This document shows positions 1-12,725 of a stretch of 64,000 bases of DNA, piece by piece. A model generated the notes under the pieces. That model was not told the DNA's origin. It saw only the letters and a list, made by a program, of their open reading frames with translations, and made no database searches. This DNA is from Imbricaverruca yamaguchii (taxonomy: Eukaryota > Arthropoda > Thecostraca > Neoverrucidae). Numbering within the stretch: the stretch's first letter is position 1; each line of letters opens with the position of its first letter. Location: NCBI GenBank assembly GCA_034440575.1, contig JAOTOL010001395.1, forward strand, positions 764,001 through 828,000. Direction: 5' to 3'. Both the position numbers and the translations under genes were made by a program.

Positions 1-5
1 GGCAC

Positions 6-745
6 GTGTGGCTGTGGTCCGGCACGTGTCCTGGGGTAACTACCTCTGGGGCTCCCGCGGGGGCACGTGTGGCTGTGGTCCAGCTACCTCTGGGGTTCCC
101 GCGGTGGGACGTGAGGCTGTGGTCCGGCACGTGTCCTGGGGTAACTACCTCTGGGGCTCCTGCCAGGGCACGTGTGGCTGTGGTCCGGCACGTGTCCTGG
201 GGTAGCTACCTCTGGGGCTCGGGGGGACGTGTGGCTGTGGTCCGGCACGTGTCCTGGGGTAACTACCTCTGGTGCTCGGGGGGACGTGTGGCTGTGGTCC
301 GGCACGTGTCCTGGGGTAACTACCTCTGGGGCTCGGGGGCACGTGTGGCTGTGGTCCGGCACGTGTCCTGGGGTAACTACCTCTGGGGCTCGGGGGCACG
401 TGTGGCTGTGGTCCGGCACGTGTCCTGGGGTAACTACCTCTGGTGCTCGGGGGACGTGTGGCTGTGGTCGGGCACGTGTCCTGGGGTAACTCTGGGGCTC
501 GGGGGGACGTGTGGCTGTGGTCCGGCACGTGTCCTGGGGTAACTACCTCTGGGGCTCGGGGGCACGTGTGGCTGTGGTCCGGCACGTGTCCTGGGGTAAC
601 TACCTCTGGGGCTCGGGGGCACGTGTGGCTGTGGTCCGGCACGTGTCCTGGGGTAACTCTGGGGCTCGGGGGGACGTGTGGCTGTGGTCCGGCACGTGTC
701 CTGGGGTAACTATCTCTGGGGCTCGGGCTCACGTGTGGCTGTAGT
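6..745. repeat. 57-bp minisatellite with paired CACGTG sites
   Basis: Tandem array of about 13 units, continuing off the left edge. The unit is 57 bp where complete (for example 301 to 358); a few copies lack a block near TACCTCTGG. Each full unit carries the core GGCACGTGTGG and a second GGCACGTGTCC, so the palindromic E-box CACGTG occurs up to twice per unit. Because 57 is divisible by 3, several frames stay open on both strands; I regard those as non-coding. Confidence 0.95.
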
Positions 746-866
746 CTGCCTGCGGCCGCGTCACGATGCGACAACTGACGGCTGCGGCTGACGGCTGCGG
801 CTGGCTGACGGCTGCGGCTTCAGTGACGGCCAGGTGTTCTGCTCGTCTCGCCATCATTATCGCAGC

Positions 867-1081
867 GCTGCAGCGGTACGTTGACGCTGCAGCGGTACGT
901 TGACGCTGCAGCGGTACGTTGACGCTGCAGCGGTACGTTGACGCTGTAGCGGTACGTTGACGCTGCAGCGGTACGTTGACGCTGCAGCGGTACGTTGACG
1001 CTGCAGCGGTACGTTGACGCTGCAGCGGTACGTTGACGCTGTAGCGGTACGTTGACGCTGCAGCGGTACGTTGACGCTGCG
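867..1081. repeat. 19-bp minisatellite
   Basis: About 11 copies of a 19-bp unit (GCTGCAGCGGTACGTTGAC), with only a few point variants (GCTGTAG in two or three copies). It is preceded at 768-830 by a short irregular run of GACGGCTGCGGCT. Confidence 0.95.
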
Positions 1082-3564
1082 TTCACAAGACAGTGCTCAC
1101 GTGTCGTGCACCGCTGTCTCGAAACCCCGCCGAACACAGCTCTCCGAGCCGCAGCCGACTAGTGCGGACAATGAAAAAGGTGCGCCGATGATGATGAGGA
1201 CAGCAATGACGATTGTGGATGATGGGATTGTGCTTTGTTTCTTGGCATTGTTTTGTTGACCTAGTTGGATTTTGATTAACTTGACCTACGTCAATTTGGC
1301 TAAAAGTGACGTAGGTCAAGCTTGACGTTTGGCTAAAATTAGTCCCATGTAGGGTTTAATCAGAAGAAAGAAAGCGCAGCAGCTGTACAGATAAGCTTCG
1401 GCCAAGACATCCAAGAAATTCTGCACGTTGTGAGCAGTTCACCTCAATCTGCCAAACATTATCCCATATCAAGTATTGCTGGTTTGCTGTATTGGCTCAT
1501 TTTCAGCTAGCCGACGTTCATATTTATCGAGACAAGCATCAGGAGAGACCTAAATCTGTCCAAGGCTACGTGCACTTATTAGTTCCCAATAGTTGCGCTA
1601 AAAAGGACAACAGCGTGGATTTTCCATTTTTGAGTTGGAACTAACTTACAAGTCAACATCCCAATATACACTACCAAGATTGCTACTCAACCAAAGGTTC
1701 ATGGAAGTTCTAAAGTGGAAGAGTGGTGAGTCATTTCATGAATTACTTTTTGTCCACACAGCTGTTCTCAACAATGGGACGCCATGCACATTTGCCCTCC
1801 TCCGAAACCCATTAATTGAATGTGGTAATAAAGAGGGCTGGCGCTAAAAGTAACTGAATTACTCATTTGACGCGCCGTTCGACGGATTGAAATTGATGTG
1901 ACTCTTTGAACTCAAGATGGACAGGCAAAGCACACTGGCGGTAAGTAATGGTCACAACTTATGCACAGCTTCGACTCAAGGTGTAAGCAAGTGCAAACAA
2001 CGCGCAATTGCACACTTGCTTCTCACAGAGTTATTGTGACACGGTTAAGATGTGTCACAGCATTGGTGACTTTCATTGACTGGCATCACAACATTGAACG
2101 GTATGTTCAACTTTATTTCATCTGTTTTATTTCGGCATTAATTTTATTTCAGCTCTGTTTTTTATCGTACCTGCCAAAATTCCTGCTATTTAAAAAACCG
2201 TCGGCAATGCGCGTATTGTCGTCGGCAACTATCTCCTTAATTGGGTGTCATCCTAACGACCGTTTCTCACCAGCCAAGTACTCTAACCGCCTAACCCTCG
2301 ATCAGCTTGATCGCTTCCAGGCGCCCACAAAACATCACGTGACCTCTCCGGCATGTTTGGCCGCGGAGAATGGCCCAGTTAGCTGACCCTCGGCCAATTT
2401 CCCGACTCACACATCGACCAAATTTGGGCGCTCGGCTGACCGTGGGCAGTTGTGACGACCGCCACTAGCGCGGCCGCATCGCTCCGACGGGCATACACGG
2501 ACCTCGTATGGGTGTTTTGACACGTGCGTGTTTATCCGATCACGACTTAATTCCATCGAGCAGATGGCACCTATCTCAGCTGGATAGGTGCGACAGGCGG
2601 CAGCGCACACCCGGACATTGGCACCGTTTGGCTCGGTCACAATGCCGGTCACCGTGAGCCGGTGTCAAAACGTGCCACTGTCACGCAGTTCGAGACAGGT
2701 CGCATTTGTGGCGCAGTTCGAGACAGGTCGCATTTATTGCGGAGCTCGAGACAGGTCGCGTTTGTTCGGCATTCTGTGCGACGGCTTGTTTTTTCGATGA
2801 CATTTTGTTTTGTCGATGACATTTTATCTTCTCGATGAAAAATATTTTTCCCCTTTTTGTCCATTTTGTTTCCGCGCAAGCATTGCGGGGGAAGCTTCCC
2901 CATGCAAGCCTATATTCAACAGCGATAACAGCAAGCAGCGATAGCATAAGATTGGTCTCAGGAAACTTCCTGCGGAGTAAATTGAGTGGAGTCGAGCGAA
3001 GATAAACCTCATGAGTAGGAGCACTGAACTAGGGGACAAGGAATTAAATAGGCTCCTATCAAAATGATGAGTGATAAGAACGATTTATTTGACGCGTATC
3101 TCTGCGCTCATAATTTGCTTATGGTGCAATCGGGTCGCCACGAGCTTATCAATATCCAATGAATTAGATCAGCGACATTTTGACTGAATGGCGTGATTGT
3201 TAGGTAAACTGATGCTGAAATTGAAGAACAGCATGTGAATGTCCTGCCTACGTTTATGGTTACTAAGGAACAACCGGAAAATGCAAATATTGAAAGAGAC
3301 TTTACAAATCCATAAGAATGTCGAAACTCTCCAAAGCAATTACCACTGACGTAGCTTACCCAACATCTCCATCCACCCATCCCCTCATCCGAAACAAGTC
3401 TAAGCCCACCGTCACCGCTCGTGAGATGTTCGAGTCATTATTTGGCTCATCTGCGGCAGTTGTTTGGTAGTGGATCCGTGAGTCCGTGGGTGAAGGCAGG
3501 CTGGGCAGCAACTGGTACAGCTGCTGTCCTCAGGCGCTAGGGCGAAACTGTTCACGCTCATCTG
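1082..3564. other. Unique non-repeated stretch, no gene recognised
   Basis: About 2.5 kb of mixed composition. Open frames here are short (at most about 140 codons), show no recognisable domain and have no consistent coding composition. A short local repeat of a GTCGCATTTGTGGCGCAGTTCGAGACAG-type unit occurs at about 2683-2760 (three copies). The only structured element is the inverted repeat at 1280-1320. Confidence 0.6.
1280..1320. other. 14-bp perfect inverted repeat with TGACGT/AGGTCA motifs
   Basis: CTTGACCTACGTCA (1280-1293) and its exact complement TGACGTAGGTCAAG (1307-1320) are separated by 13 bp. Each arm holds a nuclear-receptor type half site (TGACCT / AGGTCA) fused to a CRE-like TACGTCA / TGACGTA. 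Part of the spacer (TTTGGCTAAAA) is repeated just after the right arm. Confidence 0.85.
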
Positions 3565-4385
3565 AGCGAGAGCAGCGAGAGCAGCGAGAGTAGTGAGAGT
3601 AGTGAGAGCAGTGAGAGCAGCGAGAACAGCGAGAGCAGCGAGAGCAGAGAGAGCAGCGAGAACAGCGAGAGCAGCGAGAGCAGTGAGAGCAGCGAGAGCA
3701 GCGAGAGCAGCGAGAGCAGCGAGAGCAGTGAGAGCAGCGAGAGCAGCGAGAGCAGTGAGAGCAGTGAGAGCAGTGAGAGCAGTGAGAGCAGTGAGAGCAG
3801 CGAGAGCAGCGAGAGCAGCGAGAGCAGTGAGAGCAGTGAGAGCAGCGAGAGCAGCGAGAGCAGCGAGAGCAGCGAGAGCAGTGAGAGCAGTGAGAGCAGC
3901 GAGAGCAGCGAGAGCAGCGAGAGCAGCGAGAGCAGTGAGAGCAGCGAGAACAGCGAGAGCAGTGAGCGCAGTGAGAGCAGCGAGAGCAGCGAGAGCAGTG
4001 AGAGCAGTGAGAGCAGCGAGAGCAGTGAGAGCAGTGAGAGCAGTGAGAGCAGTGAGAGCAGCGAGAGCAGCGAGAGCAGTGAGAGCAGTGAGAGCAGTGA
4101 GAGCAGCGAGAGCAGCGAGAGCAGTGAGAGCAGCGAGAGCAGCGAGAGCAGTGAGTGCAGCGAGAACAGCGAGAGCAGTGAGCGCAGTGAGAGCAGCGAG
4201 AGCAGCGAGAGCAGTGAGAGCAGTGAGAGCAGTGAGAGCAGTGAGAGCAGTGAGAGCAGCGAGAGCAGCGAGAGCAGTGAGAGCAGCGAGAACAGCGAGA
4301 GCAGTGAGCGCAGTGAGAGCAGCGAGAGCAGCGAGAGCAGTGAGAGCAGTGAGAGCAGCGAGAGCAGTGAGAGCAGTGAGAGCAC
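3565..4385. repeat. 9-bp GAGAGCAGY array
   Basis: About 90 copies of the 9-bp unit GAGAGCAGY with very few T residues on the plus strand. Longer blocks recur within it (the variant GAGAACAGC followed by GTGAGCGCAG appears near 3947, 4150 and 4285), so the array has grown by block duplication. The unit is a multiple of 3; the resulting frames give Ser-Leu-Leu or Arg-Ala-type runs that I do not regard as proteins. Confidence 0.97.
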
Positions 4386-4429
4386 GTCCGCTGAGTGTCG
4401 TCTGCTGCTATGGTCTACATCTCCTGTTG

Positions 4430-4908
4430 ACCACGTCGGTGCTGGTGACGGCATGTGACCACGTCGGTGCTGGTGACGGCATGTGACCATGTCGGTGCTG
4501 GTGACGGCATGTGACCATGTCGGTGCTGGTGACGGCATGTGACCATGTCGGTGCTGGTGACGGCATGTGACCATGTCGGTGCTGGTGACGGCATGTGACC
4601 ATGTCGGTGCTGGTGACGGCATGTGACCATGTCGGTGCTGGTGACGGCATGTGACCATGTCGGTGCTGGTGACGGCATGTGACCATGTCGGTGCTGGTGA
4701 CGGCATGTGACCATGTCGGTGCTGGTGACGGCATGTGACCATGTCGGTGCTGGTGACGGCATGTGACCATGTCGGTGCTGGTGACGGCATGTGACCATGT
4801 CGGTGCTGGTGACGGCATGTGACCATGTCGGTGCTGGTGACGGCATGTGACCATGTCGGTGCTGGTGACGGCATGTGACCACGTCGGTGCTGGTGACGGC
4901 ATGTGACG
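4430..4908. repeat. 28-bp minisatellite
   Basis: Seventeen nearly identical 28-bp units with the core ACCATGTCGGTGCTGGTGAC; edge copies have ACCACG instead of ACCATG, the usual sign that internal copies were homogenised. Because 28 is not divisible by 3 but has no stop in any phase on the minus strand, all three minus frames are open. Confidence 0.97.
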
Positions 4909-5169
4909 ACATCAGCGGTACATCTGGCCAGCCGAGTACGGCCCGGCCGCGTCCCGGACCGTCAGACCGTCACCACACCACCGTCACCACACGTCACCAC
5001 ACGTGTCAGACCGTCACCACACGTGTCACGTACCACAGGCCAAGGACTTCGAGGTGCGATGACACACTCCGGGGGAGGTATTGGCCGGTAATGGGGAATT
5101 AACGGAGGGCGGGGGATTAAGCCGGCGGTGATTGATGAAGCCGCGGCACACCGGAAGGGCGACTACGAA

Positions 5170-5282
5170 CCACACACGAGCCCACACCACTGGTATTCCA
5201 AACACGATCCCACACCACTGATACTCCACACACGAGCCCACACCATCGCTACTCCACACGCGAGCCCACACCACCGGTACAG
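5170..5282. repeat. Short ~29-bp repeat
   Basis: Four imperfect copies of a unit containing ACACGAGCCCACACCA followed by a variable tail (GGTATTCC, GATACTCC, CGCTACTCC, CGGTAC). Confidence 0.8.
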
Positions 5283-5689
5283 GAGGCAGGGCTTACTACA
5301 CCAGCCGATACAGCGGAAGGGCAGTACGGCGGCGGAAGGGCGGAAGGGCGCCGACACAGCGCAGGTCGCGACTAGCAGCGGCTTCAGCCAGGCGCCACGG
5401 GAAAGTGTGTGAGCCTGCAGGTAAGCAGAATACTGCCAGATGTCACAGAAACTCGACTGTGGGACTGCAGGTAAGCACAGAACAGTATCACTAAAGACTG
5501 CAGCTATGTTGAATGACACACAGTTCGAAAGTAGCGTAGGATGCCCTGTAACGGTATTCATTTTGAATATTAAGGTGGAAATTGTTATATTGTATTCTAT
5601 GAATTGTATTTCATTGTAATAAATAAATATTTTCACGTTACTGTTAGAAAAACTAATACCATTACACCTCATCCTAGATTACCTTCGGG

Positions 5690-5990
5690 ACTGCAGTTCG
5701 TCACAGGAGTGTGTCACCATTGATGCATCAATACGAGCCACCAGAGACTGCAGTTTGTCACAGAAGGGTATCACCAATTCCTACATCACGAGCCACCAGA
5801 GACTCCAGTTGGCCATAGAAGGGTACCACCAATTCCTACATAACGAGCCACCAGAGACTGCAGTTGGTCACAGAAGGGTACCACCAATTCCTACATCACC
5901 ATGTGCCACCATAGAATGCAGTTGGTCACAGAAGAGCATCACCAATTCCTACCTCACGAGCCACCCAAGGACCGCAGTCGGTGACGGAAG
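5690..5990. repeat. 55-bp minisatellite, diverged at its left end
   Basis: Four to five copies of a 55-bp unit with the cores GAGCCACCAGAGACTGCAGT and ACCAATTCCTAC. Older diverged copies trail left to about 5410, where two of them contain CTGCAGGTAAGC, a perfect match to a 5' splice site, at 5413 and 5464. Confidence 0.85.
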
Positions 5991-8888
5991 GGTATGACCG
6001 GTACATATATGAGCACAAGTCAACATCGCGGCGCCACGCCTGCCGGTGAGAGAAGCGCATCGCCAACCGGAGTTGACGTACACGCGTCCAGAACAAACCG
6101 CGGAATGCGTGGTGACAAAAGGTGACGCAGTATCCTCTCCGCAGATGCCTGCCTGCGCAAGCGAAAACATAACCGCAATTCTGGCGGATAAGACGGCCAG
6201 GATTTCGCTGCGTTTGTGGACGCCGCGTGAGGAAGACCGAGGCATTCCGCCTTTGTTGTGGCGGTGTTTCCAATTACATTGTCTTCATTGTCGATACCTA
6301 CCGTGGATGATGCGATTTGGTGAAGCCTCGCTCGTTCTAGTAAACGACAGGCATGCCACGTGAATTGTTTCGCATCGAATCCATTCGCTTACCCGCTAGA
6401 GTTTACGGACAGCAGGTTTCCTCGGATTCCGTAATACTAACTTCCGACTAGTCCTAGGGTGATCAGCCGAGTGGACTACTATCGTGGCCGACCATAATTA
6501 TCGTTCACTTTGCGCCGAATAAAGCGCCGTAAAGCCTAGCTGGGTGGGACGTGGTCCGGGTGGGAAATCCGAAGGGTTTGGTAGGATATAACCACCCAGC
6601 TATCATGCTAAAAGTGCCCTGATCTGCATATTGATGCGTCGTCGTAATAATGCGCGGTAGAACAAGTAAGCCACAACCCACATTCCTTCCCCATCTATTT
6701 ACTTGTCTTGCTCATCTCCTGCTTAGCCATCCTTTCCCGCTGGAACCATCTCAAATACCTTATTCTTTCACGACGCACCCAGCTACAGAGGTGCCGATCC
6801 TTCGTCCCGTTCGATGTTCGCTGAACGTTCGCTTGTCAGCGCCAATGAGAACATTCAGCGTCGTGGCGGAGCGTGGTCCTGGATGGGCTGCACCACGGCG
6901 CCCAACCACGCGCCCTCGGGCGTCTTCCCGACATCTTCTCGTGTCAATACACACGGAGCACGATGGCGCCTCGAGCGGCAGGCGAGGTCGCCGCTGTTAT
7001 TCCGTCGCTGTGCCTACGTCTGTCGCCGCCTTGACCTCATGGTCACCTAGGCGCACGTGCAGAATAAATTTTATGTTTACATTGCACGATAAAGCCCTCA
7101 CATCAGGAAACTACAATGGGCAGGGCATCCTCGGCCAAAGTCGGACAAGGACGTCGCAATCGCTGCCCATGGAACGGCTACAGAAGGGTCAACATTTTCA
7201 GCGGGTATTTTTCATTCGAACCCATGACCTCACGATTACTGGACAGCCGCGTTGCCTCCAATGACCGACGTGAAGGTCGATATTGCGCTTGATGTAGGTG
7301 TTCCGGCAGCGCCGGTGGGGCGTGGCCCAAAGCTGTTTATCAGCGCTGGTGGGGCGTGGCCCAGACCTACCCACACCCGGAGCTCCCCGGCCCACCGGCG
7401 GTGTGCGCGCCGGCGCTTTAGAGCCTCCGCTCCCTCTTCCAGTGCCAATCGCTTCCCGAGAATCGATTCATTGACGCAGTGATCGGTGGATAACCTTCAT
7501 CTAATAACTCATCTAAAACCAATACGATGCCAGTTACTATCAGCTAACTAACCCTTCGGTGCACTTTAGATAAACGGCTCGTTGACGTAGCACGGGCGGG
7601 CGCGTCTTCCGAACAATGATTGATGGCCGCGCTGTCTGGTTCCGCTAAACGTGACAAAGATATATCAGCTCCGCTTTATGTCTCAATATAAGCATGTTAC
7701 AATGCTGTCGGTACATCAATGAATGGAGCGGTCTGCAGGTGGTCGAAAGGAGAAACGAAATGCACACGAAATAGGCCGCCCACACGATGGCCGTGCTCTC
7801 GTGGTTGCATCATGGACGGCTTCTTTAGCGCAACTGTTGCCTAGCTATCCCGGGGCCAGATCCAGGAATTGTCATAGGGATGGATTTTTTCTTCGAAAGG
7901 GCACCTAAGGCGGAGAAATCCCTTGAGCGGTGGGCAGGGGAAAGGTTTCATTCGAGGATACGAAAGGGCGCCTTTTAGACGTTTCCTCTGAAACTGGCGT
8001 CTGGCTGAAACACAAAAATCCATTCAGCTGGGAGGGTAGGGTGCGGGTGCACTCTAGCTGTCCTGACTGGGTGCTTTTCCAGGCCGGGGGTAGCCGCCTT
8101 TCCATGTGGGAGAAGGCGTACATATGCCCAGTGTCACTTGCATCCGCTCCTGGCTCGTCATGTGCCAATCCACTGTTTGGTGTTTCTGACCCGTGCTGTT
8201 GTCCGCTGTCCGTCGTACTTCACAGCTCGACAACTTCTTGAATGGGAATGGTTGATTAGAAAGGAATAAAGGATGAGCAAAAACACAAATCTTACGGTTT
8301 GCTGAGTGAGCATTGCAAGAAGTGATTGATCACTTGGTATAGTTAACGGTGTGTGTTTTGTCCGTCTACTTCGTCGGTGACTGCAGAGACCTGCCGATAA
8401 TTAAATAAATGGGGTACAAAGAATTTACGGCATGACTTTTCCAAGAAGCTTCCAAATCCCGTGCTCGAACTATATGATATGAGTTCCTTCCATATCTTTG
8501 AGAAAAATATATGCCTTTGTCACGTTTGTTCCCCAATTCGGACGTGCCAGTCACAGTAAAATAGTCCGTTAAAATCTGTGCGCTTCCTTGAGTCATGCAG
8601 GTGTTAATGACCGAGCACGTAACTATTGTTCAGCATGGCCAGCGCTTTGTCTGAGGCCAATTAATTCCGCTCCCCTTAGCTTCGGCAGCATTAAGCAACG
8701 TACTCAACGATACTTTCGCTCGACAGACTATTCAGTTCCATGGTTATGCACACGAGATTGAAAACAGAAAATAATTATCTGCGAGAATAACACCTTGCAT
8801 TGCCACTCCATTTCAGAACAAAGTAGGCCATTGCATTTGCACGAAGCACGCGCAGCATCTCTCTACGTCAGAAATGCTGATGATTACA
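5991..8888. other. Unique non-repeated stretch, no gene recognised
   Basis: About 2.9 kb. The longest frame (6650-7264, plus) has no recognisable domain. A 35-bp motif containing GGTGGGGCGTGGCCCA is present twice near 7312-7366; the same core GGGGCGTGGCCCCAC reappears in the 32-bp array at 52.9-53.3 kb. A probable SINE head lies at 7205-7270. Confidence 0.5.
7205..7270 (-). mobile_element. Possible tRNA-derived SINE head
   Basis: On the minus strand an A-box-like GGTCATTGGAGGCAACGCG (about 7248-7266) is followed about 45 bp later by a B-box-like GGTTCGAATG (7213-7222), with GTCCAGTAATCGTGAGGTC between them as in a tRNA anticodon arm and variable loop. There is no closing acceptor stem, so it is not a functional tRNA. 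The 3' end of the element is not clear to me. Confidence 0.4.
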
Positions 8889-9057
8889 GTCGTCAACAGG
8901 CCAGGTGACCACCATCGCCGTCAGCAGGCTGGGTGGCCATTACAGCCGTCAGCAGGCTTGGTAACCATTACAGTCATCAGCAGGCTTGGTAACCATTACA
9001 GTCGTCAACAGGCTGGATGGCCAATGAAGTCGTCAACAGGCTCGGTGACCACTACAG
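8889..9057. repeat. 28-bp repeat, six copies
   Basis: Six diverged 28-bp copies with the core GTCGTCAACAGGCT followed by GGTGACCA or GGTAACCATTACA. Confidence 0.85.
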
Positions 9058-9142
9058 CCCTTCGAATTACAGCGGATGCTGTAGATAAAGCTACACTTAA
9101 GTTATAATCATAGCTCCACCTGACTAACCGTTTCCCCTCATT

Positions 9143-9290
9143 CCTCTCCGGGACCGGCAGCAGACCGGGGAGGGGGTCGAAGGTGGTGCGCTCCTCTCCG
9201 AGACCGGCAGCAGACCGGGGGAGGGGGGGTCGAAGGTGGTGCGCTCCTCTCCGAGACCGGCAGCCGACCGTGGAGGGATGGGGGAGGGGG
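9143..9290. repeat. ~52-bp G-rich repeat, three copies
   Basis: Three copies of a unit with the core GAGACCGGCAGCAGACCG followed by a run of G and GTCGAAGGTGGTGCGCTC. Confidence 0.85.
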
Positions 9291-12200
9291 AGGGGGCGGT
9301 GCGCGCAGCCGGTGACTGGAGCCGTTATTTACTCCACAGTTATTTTGCGGCTCATAATTTAGTTGTACTGGTCTTTTTGTATATGTATATGTTACCAGTC
9401 TTTTTGCCGACATTACAATGAAATTGCCACATCGTAAATGCATATGCAACTCTCTTGTCTTTTGGAGTTACGGGTGTATAACCTCTTGGGCTTTGGAATA
9501 CATTTTATTGGCGTGCTTGATCTTGGTATAAGCTTCACTTATTTCAGGATAGGTCATTGGCTAATTAAATAAAATGCATCAAAGTGGTTAGCAGTTAAAT
9601 TAGGTTTGGCATTTCTTATGCAAGAAGTTAGTGCTTCTATAATGTCTGGGTATGAACTACTCAATAAGGTATATGCAAAACATCACTATTCTTTCTTCGA
9701 CACAGGTTTCGAGACCCCGGGATTCCTGCCATAAAGATTCCATTCCATGACATACCTGACATATGATTTCCATTCCATGATATACTGACATAAGCGTAGC
9801 CACACATTGAACAGGCCAGTCTTTCGTTGCTACCATTGATGCATGAATATACACCTTTAATACCTTCAGTACCATTAAATTAATCCATGAGTATATACAC
9901 CATTCATACCTTTTTGTGATCAATTCTGAATCTGAACTAATTATTCTCTTCAGCTCTCGCTCCAGCGAATAAACCACCGGCCGGTAAAAGTTCGCACGTC
10001 TTCGAAGCTGGTGCGCGAACTCGCAGATTAGTTTAACTGCCGTCTATTCACTCGAAAATCAAACGGAAAGTAATGCGATAATACTGCACTGCATGGTACT
10101 GCTGGTAGAACGAACAGACACTGAGTCTGTTTCGAGTGCAACACGCTAAACGAAACCATTGCTAGCTGTAAAACCACCTAATTGCTGTACAATCTGACAG
10201 ATATATGTGGATAAGAAACACGCGGACTTCCAAGCATTTCACAACTGGCCAAAGCTATTTGTTTAGCAATCATACGTCAGCAACACTTATCAAGCCAGCT
10301 GAGCGTCGTCGTAATAGCATGTGATAATATCACGCCTCTGAGACCGCCTCTGAGACCTAATATCACGCCTCTGAGACCGCCCCATCTGTATGTATCACCC
10401 CCAGTCTGCCCTCGTCCCTTTCATGTCAGCCGAACTTTTTGAAGTTAACTCTTCTTTCATTCCCAAGCGGTGGTAGCCCGTTAGCAGGACTTTTGTGTGG
10501 TTACCACCTCCGCAGTGATAGTGATAGTTTTGTGTGGCTACCACCTCCGCGCTGGTAGCCCATCGGTGATAGTTCTGTGCGGCTTCTACCTCCGTAGTGG
10601 TAGCCCATCGGTGAGATTTCTGTGTGGCTTCCACCTCCCCGATGGTATCCCATCAGCATGACTTGCAAAGGCACTTCCACACTTGTATCCCGGTGGCCAG
10701 AGCCCAGTGCAGTGACCGCGTATCACGCGGCACCCGTAGCCCAGTAGCGGGACCACCCGACACGCCCCGTGTGCGGTCCAATATTAGCCACATCAATTAG
10801 CCGACAGTTTTTGCTCCGAGGGCGCCTTCGTTAGTGGTGCGCGTGACCCGCCGCCGAAAATATCCTTTATATACGTAATGAAACATTTATGGGGACCACA
10901 AAAAAAACCGGCTCGGTGTGAAATGGGTTGATTGGAGTCTTTTGGAAGCGATGGCTGCGTGGTCTTGTAAGGACGTTTGGGTGGTAAATGACTGAAACGT
11001 CGATTTTGTCAAGGTCGCTGTTCCTCTTGAAGTCGGCCTACTACATTGTTTGAACATCACAAAAATGGATCGCATGTGATACTTTTATCTCTCGATGCGT
11101 CGCCACATAATGGCATCATGAATCGGAAGCTGTAGGGACGGCACCCAAGACGATCCACGGATGGGAAATCGCACAAAAAACATGGTCTAAAAACCTGCTA
11201 ACAAAGAAGAAGGAGCAATCTCAGGAAATGCCGAGCAACGCTCTTGGTACACCTTTGTCGGCAAAATGTCACCATATTGAAATTTGTCAACATGGTTAAG
11301 AAAGCTGACGAGTGTTTGGTAAGTATTTGAAAAGTTAGAGAATTTCTTAGCAGGTTGGAGACAAACAAATTATTGTCCACCACATCGTCTTTTGCAAGCA
11401 CCAGTCCAACGCCAGAGAGCCGCATATCGGACAACACAGAGTAAGATACTCGTCCGAACCAATTGGCTGGGAGGCTCCACTATTGCTGGAAGTGATAATG
11501 GGCCGGGAGAGAAATCAGGTTATATCTTGCCGACTTCGGGCAGGTGATCGTGTCATCTTAGCACCGCTTTTATCCCTACGATCCAATTCATCCGTTACTA
11601 GCTGCGAAGCCAGATTCTTTGTTTTTCATTCATTTCATATTATTCAAACGACTACCCGCTGGATGGATTTTTCAAATGAAATTTGGACAAGAAGCTTTCA
11701 TAGCGAGTACGTTGAATAATTAAAAAAATGCGTTTTGGTGGTTCAAAGCAACTGAAGCGCTGCTTAGGCCGTGGAGGGTTCATTTTTGGAACGATGTCAC
11801 GAATTCAGTGCCTCGAAATTCGGGAGAAGTCGACATCCAAGCGTTATCTCGAAAAATATGCAGGAGGAAGTTTGGGAAGTTCACTTTTTATCAGTTCTAA
11901 AATTGGTAGTTCTTGAATTTTTTAAATTTTCCGGGCATGCAGATCAAAGGTAGAAATGGTACCATATGTCAGCCTAGCTATGCAGAAAGTTGCACTACTT
12001 AGCCTAGCTTCGTCTGAACCGTAAAATAGCTTTAATTTTTTTTAAATATGCCATCATCAAAGAACAACATTTCCAAAATTCCAGATGAGGGATTTGTCAG
12101 ATCTGTTGAAGCAAACTCCTTGACAGCTCAATGTCAACATCGTACTACGAGGAAACGCGTGACAACGGCTTAATGGTCTTTTTTTCGAAAAGCCCTCACA

Positions 12201-12617
12201 TGGCCGGCCGTAAGTCAGTGACCTTGAACAACATGGGTAATTTTGTCTTCAATTCAAGCAAAAATAATTCAGAAAGAAATGTGCCACGGTTGGATACGCT
12301 ACCTGGTGGTCCTTTCCTGCTATCGCGGGAAAGGCACCGGATAAAATGATTTCTGTTTCATCCCCTACCCGACTAGGCTCAAGGTTAAGCTATCCCTTTC
12401 AAAGCTATCGTCATGCGCAATGATTGGTGGAAATCGTCGGCTCAGCATATCATTTGTGGTGTTGTGGTGGTAGGTCCGTCTCCCGGAAGCGGTCAGCTGG
12501 GTCGGCTGCAGTGACGCCATGACCTGTGTGGGCGCCAAAGCTCGCCACCATTCAGCCACAACGTGCCGTCATTGGCCCGGCAGGACGGGAATGTGATTGC
12601 CGCGTTCACTGTGAACG
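9291..12617. other. Unique stretch with one degenerate repeat
   Basis: About 3.3 kb without a recognisable gene. At 10468-10665 there are four diverged ~45-bp copies around GGTAGCCCATCGGTGA and TGTGGCT(A/T)CCACCTCC. At 10336-10383 CACGCCTCTGAGACCGCC is repeated. The longest frame (about 106 codons, minus, near 9657-9977) shows no domain. Confidence 0.5.
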
Positions 12618-12725
12618 GCTCGTGCTGACGGTTGCTAGGCTCGTGCTGACGGTCGCTAGGCTCGTGCTGACGGTTGCTAGGCACGTGCTGACGGTTGCTA
12701 GGCTCGTGCTGACGGTTGCTAGGCC
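12618..12725. repeat. 21-bp repeat
   Basis: Five to six copies of the 21-bp unit with the core CTCGTGCTGACGGTTGCTAG. Confidence 0.9.

Noticed and set aside
3558..4874. 438-codon minus frame of Ser-Leu-Leu repeats
   Set aside because: Translation of the 9-bp and 28-bp arrays.
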